Assembly: GCF_030542105.1 (NCBI RefSeq)
Contig: NZ_JAUOFB010000001.1
Coordinates: forward strand, 744,001 to 808,000
DNA: 64,000 bases
Direction of reading: 5' to 3'
Source: Hymenobacter sp. BT730
GTDB taxonomy: Bacteria; Bacteroidota; Bacteroidia; Cytophagales; Hymenobacteraceae
The notes beneath the pieces are model-generated. The model worked only from the letters and a program-made list of their open reading frames with translations, had not been told where the DNA came from and searched no databases. Below are positions 24,768 to 32,631 of this stretch, in pieces (the stretch's first letter is position 1; each line of letters begins with the position of its first letter). Both the position numbers and the translations under genes were made by a program.

Positions 24768-25802
24768 ATGAACGAGAAACCATTATTTCCTGACTTGAAC
24801 GTGCCGCCCCAGCCGCAGCGCGACGAAACCGGCCCGGCGCATACCAATGCGGATGGGACGGTAACCGTGCTCGGCTATAAAAGCATCGACGGCGGCCACG
24901 AAAGCTCCGAACCGCTGCAAGGCAACTACCAACCAAAGCAGAAGGTACAAGCGCTTATCCTGACCGGTTTCGGCATCAACTGCGAAGAAGAGTACGCCGC
25001 CGCTTACCGGATGGCTGGGGCCGAGGCGACCATCGTGCACCTCAACCAGGTGCTGCACGGCCACGTCAGCATCCACGACTACGACATCCTAAACTTCCCC
25101 GGTGGCTTCTCCTTCGGCGACGACCTCGGCTCGGGCGTGGTGCTGGCCAACAAGCTGCGCTACCGCAAAAATGCGGAAGGCCGTACGCTGTTGGATGATA
25201 TCAGGGAGTTCGTGGCCAACGGCAAGTTCGTGATGGGTATCTGCAATGGCTTCCAGGTGCTGGTGAAGCTGGGTTTGCTGCCTAACCTGAGCGGCAACGT
25301 GACGCCGGAAGTAACGCTCACGCACAACGCTTCGGGCCGCTACGAGGACCGTTGGGTGCGGCTGAAAGTCAATCCTGAGTCCAACTCGCCCTTCCTGAAA
25401 GGTATCGACACGATGGAAGTGCCGGTACGCCACGGCGAAGGCCGCCTGATTATCAAAGGCGAAGAAACCCTGGCTGAAATCGAAGTACGTGCCCTGAACT
25501 GCCTGGCTTACACGGACTTCGACGGCTCGCCGACGGACGTGTATCCGCATAACCCGAACGGCGCGGACCTTAACTGCGCCGGCCTGACCGATACCACCGG
25601 CCAGGTATTTGGGCTGATGCCACACCCCGAGGCCTTCCTCTCGCTCTATAACCACCCGGACTGGGCCCGGCGCAAACGTCAGAACCCCCATCTGAGTGAG
25701 GAAGGTGATGGCCTAAAGCTGTTCCGCAACATTGTGGAGCACGTGCAAAGTCAGCGCCAAACCGCTGTCACACCCCAGGAAGCCCGCCAGTTTTCATCCT
25801 AG
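24768..25802 (+). CDS. purQ: phosphoribosylformylglycinamidine synthase, glutaminase subunit (PurQ)
   Basis: A 344-residue class I glutamine amidotransferase that supplies ammonia to the adjacent PurL. The catalytic cysteine is in FVMGICNGFQVLVKLG (about Cys159) and the His-Glu pair is in FGLMPHPEAFLSLY. ALILTGFGINCEEEYAAAYR and FPGGFSFGDDLGSG are also typical. A 60-residue N-terminal extension, MNEKPLFPDLNVPPQPQR and onward, precedes the usual start of the domain; stand-alone PurQ proteins lack it. It resembles the linker seen before the glutaminase domain of single-chain PurL. The ATG at 24768 follows the purL stop by two bases, so the subunits should be made in equal amounts. Confidence 0.94.
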   Translation: MNEKPLFPDLNVPPQPQRDETGPAHTNADGTVTVLGYKSIDGGHESSEPLQGNYQPKQKVQALILTGFGINCEEEYAAAYRMAGAEATIVHLNQVLHGHVSIHDYDILNFPGGFSFGDDLGSGVVLANKLRYRKNAEGRTLLDDIREFVANGKFVMGICNGFQVLVKLGLLPNLSGNVTPEVTLTHNASGRYEDRWVRLKVNPESNSPFLKGIDTMEVPVRHGEGRLIIKGEETLAEIEVRALNCLAYTDFDGSPTDVYPHNPNGADLNCAGLTDTTGQVFGLMPHPEAFLSLYNHPDWARRKRQNPHLSEEGDGLKLFRNIVEHVQSQRQTAVTPQEARQFSS

Positions 25803-25848
25803 ACACCTCCGCACTCCGCTGACCTAGTGCCGGCTGCTAACTCGTCGT

Positions 25849-26781
25849 ATGAACACCCTCAACCACTTCGATACCTCCCAGCTCGAACTCCTGCACCGCG
25901 GCAAAGTTCGCGACTCGTACCGCGCTCCTTCGGGCGAGCGGCTCATCGTGGTAACTGACCGTCTCTCGGCGTTTGACTCGGTGCTGGAAACGCCTGTGGC
26001 CCACAAAGGCGCGGTGCTGAATGGGCTGGCCGCTTTCTGGTTCGACAAAACCCGGCACATCATCCCGAACCACGTGATTTCGCTGCTCGATCCGAACGTG
26101 ACGCTGGCCAAGGAAGCCGAGCCAATTCGGGTGGAGATGGTGGTGCGTAACTACCTCACGGGCTCGATGCTGCGCGGCTACCAGCAGGGCCAGCGCACAT
26201 TCTCGGGCGTAACGGTGCCGGATGGCCTGACCAAGCACCAGCAATTCCCCGAGCCCATCGTGACGCCTACCACCAAGGAGGAGTCAGACCGCGAGATTAC
26301 GCCGGAGAACCTGGTGGCAGAAGGCTGGGTGTCGGCGGAGCTATATGAGAAGATGCGGGTGAAGTCGCTGGAGCTGTTCAACTTCGCTTCGCAGTGGATG
26401 GCGGAGCGCGGCATTATCCTGGTGGATACCAAGTACGAGTTTGGCTTGCTGGACGGGGAGCTGATTTTGATTGACGAAATCCACACACCCGACTCGTCGC
26501 GGTTCTGGAGCGCCAAGGACTACGCCAGGAACCCCGAGGCGGTGGAGCAGATGGATAAGGAATACGTGCGTCAGTGGCTGATTGCCAACAAGCAGGACGG
26601 CCAGTACCCCCGCGCCCTCACCCCCGAAGTATCTGCCGAAGCCACTCGCCGCTACCTCGATATCTACGAGCGTATCACGGGTGCCCCACTGCCCACCGGC
26701 GACGAGGCCACTGCCGGCGGCGACGTACAGGCCCGCCTCGTGGGCAACCTGGTGCGCGCTGGCATCATGAAAGATGCCTGA
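25849..26781 (+). CDS. purC: phosphoribosylaminoimidazole-succinocarboxamide synthase
   Basis: A 310-residue SAICAR synthetase, which ligates aspartate to CAIR with ATP in purine synthesis. Clear family segments are LLHRGKVRDSYRAPSGERLI, VVTDRLSAFDSVLETPVAHKG, VEMVVRNYLTGSMLRGYQ, ILVDTKYEFGLLDGELILID and EIHTPDSSRFW. The length and C-terminal extension fit the longer yeast/Bacteroidota type. It is the sixth gene of the pyr/pur run, 46 bases after purQ. Its 3' end overlaps a tiny 28-codon ORF in another frame. Confidence 0.96.
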   Translation: MNTLNHFDTSQLELLHRGKVRDSYRAPSGERLIVVTDRLSAFDSVLETPVAHKGAVLNGLAAFWFDKTRHIIPNHVISLLDPNVTLAKEAEPIRVEMVVRNYLTGSMLRGYQQGQRTFSGVTVPDGLTKHQQFPEPIVTPTTKEESDREITPENLVAEGWVSAELYEKMRVKSLELFNFASQWMAERGIILVDTKYEFGLLDGELILIDEIHTPDSSRFWSAKDYARNPEAVEQMDKEYVRQWLIANKQDGQYPRALTPEVSAEATRRYLDIYERITGAPLPTGDEATAGGDVQARLVGNLVRAGIMKDA

Positions 26782-26860
26782 ACTCGTCAGTGATTATGCC
26801 CTCGGCTACCCCAACCTCACGGTAGTGCGCCCCGATAACGCTAAGCTGCGGGCGCTGTAA
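26774..26860 (+). CDS. 28-codon ORF overlapping the purC end, possible remnant
   Basis: The ATG at 26774 lies inside the last codons of purC and opens a 28-residue frame, MPELVSDYALGYPNLTVVRP and so on to LRAL. It is followed directly by the NTF2-like gene. The peptide reads like the beginning of a normal protein that has been cut short. It may be a broken 5' end left by rearrangement at the border of the AT-richer insertion, or a coupling peptide. Evidence for expression is only its position. Confidence 0.3.
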   Translation: MPELVSDYALGYPNLTVVRPDNAKLRAL

Positions 26861-26870
26861 GACCAAGCCA

Positions 26871-27254
26871 ATGAACGTTACAGAACACAAACAACTAGTG
26901 CAAGATTACATTGAAGCGTACAACCGCTTCGATGTAGACGGGATGGTGCGCCATCTGCACGAGGACGTGGTGTTCCGCAACATTTCCGGCGGCGAAGTCA
27001 ACCTGACAACCACCGGTAAGGAAAGCTTCCGTCAGCAGGCCGAGCAAGCCACGCAGTACTTCTCTCAGCGGGAGCAGCGCGTTACGACTTGGCAAGTGGC
27101 TAATAACCAGGTCGAGGTGTTGATTGACTATGTCGCAGTTGCGGCTGTGAACCTCCCCATTGGGCTGAAGGCTGGCGACACACTGGAGTTAAAGGGTAAG
27201 TCGGTTTTTAAGTTTGCCGATGGTCAGATTGTTTCCATTGACGATATCAGCTAA
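26871..27254 (+). CDS. NTF2-like/SnoaL-like domain protein
   Basis: A 127-residue single-domain protein of the nuclear transport factor 2 superfamily. The beginning, HKQLVQDYIEAYNRFDVDGMVRHLHEDVVFRNIS, is the characteristic helix-helix-strand start, and LELKGKSVFKFADGQIVSIDD is the closing hairpin. Such proteins are small-molecule-binding pockets, isomerases or stress-associated proteins of unknown role. It lies in the pur block between purC and purD with its partner at 27261, and neither has a known role in purine synthesis. The pair looks like a later insertion. Confidence 0.8.
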   Translation: MNVTEHKQLVQDYIEAYNRFDVDGMVRHLHEDVVFRNISGGEVNLTTTGKESFRQQAEQATQYFSQREQRVTTWQVANNQVEVLIDYVAVAAVNLPIGLKAGDTLELKGKSVFKFADGQIVSIDDIS

Positions 27255-27260
27255 GCGACC

Positions 27261-27647
27261 ATGGAGGAGTTATTGGCTGGATACGCATTAAATGACGGAG
27301 AAATCTGTTCTATAAAACTGGCGGTAGATTACACTTCCGCTAATAACTCTGCGCTTCGGCAAGCTTCGGTTGATGTACTGATCCGTAAAAAGACAGCAGA
27401 CGGTAAGATGCAGCCTTGCTTACTGCAGATTCATTTGAATGGAGTGCGGAAAATTGTCATCAATGAAGAATTTGATTCCCGTTATTATTCTGATGTCGTC
27501 TTTAAAAGAGTAGAAAACGGGCTGTGGTATCTTTCATTGGATCCTTATGGAAACGCTGGCGAGCCTCATGAAGAAGATAACTTAGTGATAGTATCAGAAG
27601 CAGTAAGAATTGACGAAGGGGTAATTCAAGATAGATTTTTAGCATAG
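27261..27647 (+). CDS. 128-residue protein of unknown function
   Basis: A protein with no recognised family. It has a predicted mostly-beta pattern, with alternating hydrophobic segments such as CSIKLAVDYTSANN, ASVDVLIRKKTADGK and LLQIHLNGVRKIVINEEF, and acidic patches near the end (GEPHEEDNLVIVSEAVRIDE). No signal peptide or membrane span is visible. Its base composition is visibly more AT-rich than that of the pur genes on either side. Its stop codon lies immediately before the purD start (TAG then ATG), so it is part of the operon transcript. Immunity-type or small-regulator roles are possible but not supported by a motif. Confidence 0.6.
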   Translation: MEELLAGYALNDGEICSIKLAVDYTSANNSALRQASVDVLIRKKTADGKMQPCLLQIHLNGVRKIVINEEFDSRYYSDVVFKRVENGLWYLSLDPYGNAGEPHEEDNLVIVSEAVRIDEGVIQDRFLA

Positions 27648-28937
27648 ATGACCTTGGCAACTTCTAAACCCATAGTACTTCTCGGCGGCGGGGCCCGTGA
27701 ACACGCCATGGCGTGGAAACTGACCCGCGACGGCGCCACCGTGCACGTGTTGCCCGGCAACGCCGGCATCCCCAATAGTCACCCCGAAATCAGCGCTACC
27801 GATTTTCCGGCTATTCAGGGGTTCTGTGAGTCGCACGGCATCAAGCTCATTGTGGTAGGGCCCGAGGCACCACTGGCCGCCGGAGTAACGGACTATTTTG
27901 CCGGTTCTGCTATCCGGGTGTTTGGCCCAAGCCGGGCTGGTGCTACGCTGGAAAGCTCCAAGGTGTGGAGCAAGGATTTTATGCGGCGGCACGGGGTGGC
28001 TACGGCAATGTCGTGGCAGTACCGGAGCGACAAGCTGGAGGCTGCCCGCGCCAAAGCCACCGAGCTGGAAGGGCAGGTAGTAGTAAAGTATGATGGGTTG
28101 GCTGCGGGCAAGGGCGTGTATGTGTGCTCTTCGGTAGAAGAGGCCCACGCCGCGCTGGACGATTTGCAGCAGCAGCACACCGGTTGGTTTAGCTTCCTGC
28201 TGGAAGAAAAGCTATCCGGCCCCGAAATCAGCATTATCGGGGTAACCGATGGTAACCGCATCCGGCTGCTGGCGCCTTCCCAGGACCACAAGCAGCTGCT
28301 GGCCGGCGACCAAGGCCCCAACACCGGCGGCATGGGCGCCTACTGCCCCGTGCCCTTCGCCGACGACAACGTGCTGGCGGCCATTCGCACTGCCATTGTA
28401 GACCCCACGCTGGGTGGCCTGCAGAAAGAGCAGTTTAACTTTAAAGGTTTCCTGTATTTCGGCATCATGCTCACGCCCCAGGGGCCCAAGCTGCTGGAAT
28501 ACAACGCCCGCCTCGGCGACCCGGAAGCTGAAGTACTGCTGCCCGCCCTGGAAAGCAGCTTACTGGAGCTAATTGAAGCCACGCTGGATGGCCGGCTGCA
28601 GGAAACGGTAGTGCGGCAGCGGCGCGGCTATTATGTAGGCGTGGTGCTGGCCTCGGGCGGCTACCCCGCCGCTAAGTTCCCCACCGGCTTTCCCATCACT
28701 GGCCTAGACCAGCTACACCCTAGCATCCTGGCCTTTCACGGCGCTACCAAACGCAATGCTGAAGGCCAGCTGGTAACTAGTGGTGGTCGGGTAATGGTAC
28801 TGGTAGGCCACGGCGAAGAGCTGGAAGATGCTGTGAATCACGTGTATCGGGAAGCAGAAAAGGTTAAATTTCAGGATGTGTACATCCGCACAGATATTGG
28901 CCAGCGGCCGACTCCCATTCTTGAACTCACCCGGTAA
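27648..28937 (+). CDS. purD: phosphoribosylamine--glycine ligase
   Basis: A 429-residue ATP-grasp enzyme that makes GAR from phosphoribosylamine and glycine. Visible family motifs are VLLGGGAREHAMAWKL at the N-terminus, LIVVGPEAPLAAGVTDYF, VVVKYDGLAAGKGVYVC, NTGGMGAYCPVP and LLEYNARLGDPEAEVLLP. It is complete from N- to C-terminus. It directly abuts the preceding unknown gene and overlaps the start region of purN, whose product uses GAR in the next step, so coupling is likely. Confidence 0.96.
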   Translation: MTLATSKPIVLLGGGAREHAMAWKLTRDGATVHVLPGNAGIPNSHPEISATDFPAIQGFCESHGIKLIVVGPEAPLAAGVTDYFAGSAIRVFGPSRAGATLESSKVWSKDFMRRHGVATAMSWQYRSDKLEAARAKATELEGQVVVKYDGLAAGKGVYVCSSVEEAHAALDDLQQQHTGWFSFLLEEKLSGPEISIIGVTDGNRIRLLAPSQDHKQLLAGDQGPNTGGMGAYCPVPFADDNVLAAIRTAIVDPTLGGLQKEQFNFKGFLYFGIMLTPQGPKLLEYNARLGDPEAEVLLPALESSLLELIEATLDGRLQETVVRQRRGYYVGVVLASGGYPAAKFPTGFPITGLDQLHPSILAFHGATKRNAEGQLVTSGGRVMVLVGHGEELEDAVNHVYREAEKVKFQDVYIRTDIGQRPTPILELTR

Positions 28938-29604
28938 CCATACTATCCGCAAGCTGCGCCTGGCCATTTTATTGTCGGGAAGGGGCTCCAATATGGTGGC
29001 ACTGGTAAATGCCGTGCAACATGGGGTGCTGCAGGATGTGGCGGAAGTGGCCGTGGTTTTCAGCAACAAGCCCGATGCTCCCGGTCTGGAAACCGCTATG
29101 GCCTTGGGTTGCCCCACCGATAGCCTGAGCAGCCAGAGCCGTAAGCGGGCCGATTTTGATGCTGAGGTAGTAGACATTCTGAACAGCTACCAGCCCGATT
29201 ACGTGGTACTGGCCGGCTACATGCGTATCCTGTCGCCCACATTCATTCGGGCGTTTGCCGGGCGCATTCTTAATATTCACCCCGCTGACACCCATCAGCA
29301 CCAGGGCCTGCACGCTTATGAATGGGCCTTCGAAAATCAGCTGCCGGAAACCAAAATCACGGTGCATCTGGTTGATGAGGGTCTGGACACCGGGCCTATA
29401 CTGGCGCAACAGACAGTAGACCTGCATGGGGCTGATACCCTGGCAGAAGTAGAGCGCCGCGGCCTGGCCGTGGAGCATCAGCTATATGCCGAAACGCTGG
29501 CTCGTTTGCTTCGCGGCGAACTACCTATGAAGAAGGCCGAAACAGCCTTGGCAACCCCTAATACACCACCCACTCCGTTTTCCAGCCTGAAAACTGGCAA
29601 CTAA
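28921..29604 (+). CDS. purN: phosphoribosylglycinamide formyltransferase
   Basis: A GAR transformylase that uses 10-formyl-THF to make FGAR. LAILLSGRGSNMVALVNAV is the N-terminal phosphate-binding motif, and YVVLAGYMRILSPTFI precedes the catalytic segment ILNIHPADTHQHQGLHAYEWA. There the asparagine and histidine are conserved, although the usual LLP after NIHP is replaced by ADT. The catalytic aspartate lies in VDEGLDTGPI. The start is set at TTG 28921, 17 bases inside purD. An in-frame ATG at 28876 would overlap purD by 62 bases and add 15 residues without family similarity. The C-terminal 30 residues are a low-complexity tail. Confidence 0.9.
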   Translation: MNSPGNHTIRKLRLAILLSGRGSNMVALVNAVQHGVLQDVAEVAVVFSNKPDAPGLETAMALGCPTDSLSSQSRKRADFDAEVVDILNSYQPDYVVLAGYMRILSPTFIRAFAGRILNIHPADTHQHQGLHAYEWAFENQLPETKITVHLVDEGLDTGPILAQQTVDLHGADTLAEVERRGLAVEHQLYAETLARLLRGELPMKKAETALATPNTPPTPFSSLKTGN

Positions 29605-29619
29605 CAACAGATAACTGCC

Positions 29620-31128
29620 ATGTGCGGAATAGTAGGTTTTTACGGCCCCGATGACGTTGCTCACGACATCGTATTTGGTTTGACGGCGCTTCAGCACCGC
29701 GGCCAGGATGCGGCCGGCATTGCCACCTTCGACGATAATTTTCACCTCTGTAAAGGCAACGGCCTTATTGCTGATGTGTTTAAGCCCAAGCAGCTCAAGA
29801 AGCTGAAGGGCAACATTGGTATCGGCCACGCCCGCTATACCACCCAAGGCTCCAGTGACCCTGAGCTGGCGCAGCCATTCACCACCAGCTACCCCTTCGG
29901 GCTGTCCATGGTGCACAACGGCAACGTTATCAACTTCCGCCAGGCTGCTAAGCGTCTGCACGATACCTACCACGTGCTGCCCAAGACCAGTAACGACCTG
30001 GAGCTCATCATGTACACCTTCGCCTCGGAGCTGCGCCTGAAGAACCTCGATGCGCTGTCGGTCATTGACATTTTTGATGCCGTAGAAACTACACAGGAAC
30101 TGGTGAAAGGGGCCTATGCCACTATTACCATTATTGCCGGGCATGGCCTGCTGGCCTTCAACGACCCGCTGGGCATCCGGCCACTGGTGCTGGGCCGCCG
30201 CCAGACGGAGAACGGACCGGTATACGCCTTTGCTTCGGAGAGTACCTGTTTCGATTATCTGGGTTTCGAATTCCTGGAAAACGTTGGGCCTGGACAAGCG
30301 GTATTCATCGACAAAGACTTTAAGGTACATCACAAGAACCGGCAGGAACAGCCCAAAAACTTCTGCGTCTTCGAGCACATCTACTTTGCCCGCGAAGACT
30401 CTACCATTCATGGACGCTTGGTAGCCCGGGAGCGGGTGCGTTTGGGTAAGATGCTGGCCCGCAAGGTAATTGAGTCCGGTATTCAGCCTGATATGGTCAT
30501 TGATGTGCCTTCCTCTGGCTACTTCTCAGCTTCTGGTTTGGCCGAAGCCATTGGGGTGCCGTACCGCCGGGCACTGGTGAAAAACAACCATATGGGCCGC
30601 TCCTTTATTGTGAGCAGCCAGGCCGGCCGTGAGGACATTGTGAAGAAGAAGCTGAACCCCATTCGGGAGTTTGTGGAGGGCAAGAAGATTGCCGTGGTCG
30701 ATGACAGCATTGTGCGGGGCACTACTTCCCGGCGTATTGTGCGCATTCTGCGCGAGGCAGGGGCTTTGGAGGTCTACTTCATTTCCAGCGCGCCGCCCAT
30801 CATCAGCCCCTGCATCTACGGCATTGATATGGCCATGAGCACGGAGCTGATTGCCGCCAACTACACCGAGGAGGAAATTTGCCGCTACATTGAGGCTGAC
30901 AAGGTTATCTATCAATCCATAGAAGACCTGCAGGAGCTGTTTGCGGAGGACAAAGGCCACGGCGGCAGCTGCTTTGCCTGCTTTACCGGGAAATACCCCA
31001 CGGGTGATGTGACCAAATACCTGGGCCATATTCAGGAGGAGCGCCAAAGCCACCGCGGCGAAAAAAAGAACCGCCACGGTGCAGTGCCTTCCGTGAGTGC
31101 CAAAGCCCCGGAACCGACAGAACATTAA
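29620..31128 (+). CDS. purF: amidophosphoribosyltransferase
   Basis: A 502-residue enzyme for the committed step of purine synthesis, transferring glutamine nitrogen to PRPP. The N-terminal nucleophile is Cys2 of MCGIVGFYGPD, followed by TALQHRGQDAAGIATF and ARYTTQGSS. The PRPP-binding site is KIAVVDDSIVRGTTSRRIVR. DVPSSGYFSASGLAEAIGVP and CFACFTGKYPTGDV are also typical. There is no long propeptide, so processing is only removal of the initiator methionine. It is the last gene before the large inverted repeat at 31149. Confidence 0.96.
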   Translation: MCGIVGFYGPDDVAHDIVFGLTALQHRGQDAAGIATFDDNFHLCKGNGLIADVFKPKQLKKLKGNIGIGHARYTTQGSSDPELAQPFTTSYPFGLSMVHNGNVINFRQAAKRLHDTYHVLPKTSNDLELIMYTFASELRLKNLDALSVIDIFDAVETTQELVKGAYATITIIAGHGLLAFNDPLGIRPLVLGRRQTENGPVYAFASESTCFDYLGFEFLENVGPGQAVFIDKDFKVHHKNRQEQPKNFCVFEHIYFAREDSTIHGRLVARERVRLGKMLARKVIESGIQPDMVIDVPSSGYFSASGLAEAIGVPYRRALVKNNHMGRSFIVSSQAGREDIVKKKLNPIREFVEGKKIAVVDDSIVRGTTSRRIVRILREAGALEVYFISSAPPIISPCIYGIDMAMSTELIAANYTEEEICRYIEADKVIYQSIEDLQELFAEDKGHGGSCFACFTGKYPTGDVTKYLGHIQEERQSHRGEKKNRHGAVPSVSAKAPEPTEH

Positions 31129-31148
31129 TCAAATGCAGTACGGATTAG

Positions 31149-31313
31149 AGCTAAGCTAGAAAGCTAGTTTCCCTCCTCAGCTGAGGAGGGGCTAGGGGTG
31201 GTTGATCAATCATTGAACATTCAGTTGCCTTAGTTCTAGAAGTCGTTCTGCTATTATCAACCACCCCTAGCCCCTCCTCAGCTGAGGAGGGAAACTAGCT
31301 TTCTAGCTTAGCT
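31149..31313. repeat. perfect 58-bp inverted repeat with nested palindromes
   Basis: The left arm 31149-31206 is an exact reverse complement of the right arm 31256-31313, with a 49-base spacer. Each arm itself contains the perfect 20-bp palindrome CCCTCCTCAGCTGAGGAGGG, so the region can fold either as one long hairpin or as two cruciform-like hairpins. It fills the gap between purF and purM and could terminate or stabilise the transcript, or be a non-autonomous repeat element. It contains no ORF of note. Confidence 0.9.
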
Positions 31314-31330
31314 TTAACATACCGTTTCAT

Positions 31331-32440
31331 ATGTCCACTTCCTCCCAGAAACCCGCCGGCTACGACATCGACCTCGGCAACGAATGCTCCCGCAACGCCT
31401 ACGCCTGGTCTAAGAAAACCTTCGCCAACCGCGCCGGCAAGCCCGGCGAGGCCGCGCAGGACCTGGAGGGTGGTTTCGCCAATGAAATCCGTTTCGGCAA
31501 TGCCCGCCTGGGTATTTCCTCGGATGGCATCGGGACCAAGATTGAGGTAGCGGAACGGGTAGGCAAGTATGACACGCTGGGCTACGACCTGGTAGCCATG
31601 ACGGCCGATGACCTTATCGTTGGCGGCTTCGTGCCCACCAACCTCTCCAATATCATCGATGTGAATACCCTCGACTATGAGGTGATTGATGAGATGATGC
31701 GCGGCCTGCACGATGCCTGCAACTTTGCGGAAATGGCCATTACGGGCGGCGAAATTGCCGAGCTGGGTAACCGCATCGGCGGCTGGCCCGGGGCTAAAAT
31801 GAACTTCAACTGGTGCTCTACCGCCATTGGCAGCCTGCACCCCAGCCTGGAGCGCCCCCTAAGCGGAGCCAGCGTGAAAGCCGGTCAGGCCGTGGTGGCC
31901 CTTCGCTCGCCCAGCTTCCGCTCCAACGGCTTCTCGCTGGCCCGCCGCACCCTGCAAAACCTGTTCGGCGACAACTGGCACTCAGCTCCTTATGATGGGC
32001 TGGATGCTACGCCGCACGGCAGTGCCGGCCATACCTGGGGTGAGGTGCTGCTGGCTCCTTCGCTTATCTATTCGCCCGGCGTGGCGCGGGTGCTGGATGC
32101 AGGCCTGCCGCTCTACGCGGCTGCGCACATCACCGGGGGCGGCATAGCCGATAACCTCAAGCGCGTACTCAAAAACGGCGTAGGTGCCGAGCTGACCAAT
32201 CTCTTCGAGCCTCTGCCCGCTATGCAGAAGCTCACCGAGCTAGCCGGCATCACGCCCGCCGATGCCTACCTCTACTGGAACATGGGCAACGGTATGCTAC
32301 TGGTAACCGATGAGGCCCAGGCAGAAACCATAGCCGCCCAACTCCGCGCTGATGGCTACGATGCGCAGGTGGCCGGCCACATCACTGCCGAGCCCGGCAT
32401 CCGGCTGAAAGTAGGTGCGGGCGAGTTGAGCTACGCGTAA
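31331..32440 (+). CDS. purM: phosphoribosylformylglycinamidine cyclo-ligase (AIR synthetase)
   Basis: A 369-residue enzyme that closes the imidazole ring, converting FGAM to AIR with ATP. Family segments are RLGISSDGIGTKIEVAE, YDLVAMTADDLIVGGFVPT, MAITGGEIAELGNRI, VALRSPSFRSNGFSLARR and AAHITGGGIADNLKRVL. The C-terminus is complete, with VYWNMGNGM-like LYWNMGNGMLLV. It follows the inverted repeat by 17 bases and is the last pur gene in the run; purH, purB, purE, purK and purA must be elsewhere. Confidence 0.94.
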   Translation: MSTSSQKPAGYDIDLGNECSRNAYAWSKKTFANRAGKPGEAAQDLEGGFANEIRFGNARLGISSDGIGTKIEVAERVGKYDTLGYDLVAMTADDLIVGGFVPTNLSNIIDVNTLDYEVIDEMMRGLHDACNFAEMAITGGEIAELGNRIGGWPGAKMNFNWCSTAIGSLHPSLERPLSGASVKAGQAVVALRSPSFRSNGFSLARRTLQNLFGDNWHSAPYDGLDATPHGSAGHTWGEVLLAPSLIYSPGVARVLDAGLPLYAAAHITGGGIADNLKRVLKNGVGAELTNLFEPLPAMQKLTELAGITPADAYLYWNMGNGMLLVTDEAQAETIAAQLRADGYDAQVAGHITAEPGIRLKVGAGELSYA

Positions 32441-32470
32441 GCTAGCGTTACGAGCAGGTCAATTTTTAGA

Positions 32471-32526
32471 AAAATGTCCTGTGGGGCATAGTCTAGCTAG
32501 CTGGGCTGTGTCCCACAGGACATTTT
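32471..32526. terminator. terminator at the end of the pur run
   Basis: A perfect 15-bp stem (AAAATGTCCTGTGGG and complement) with a 26-base inner region ends in ATTTTAAG on the + strand. It lies 30 bases after purM and separates the pur block from the oxidoreductase gene. Confidence 0.75.
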
Positions 32527-32631
32527 AAGTTTTGTAACCGAGGTAGAAAATTCTGCTCATCCGTTAGCCGCACGTAACGGCTATGGTAAAATCCCCGTTC
32601 AGCCTACCCAGATGTTAGCGTAGGGTTTGCT

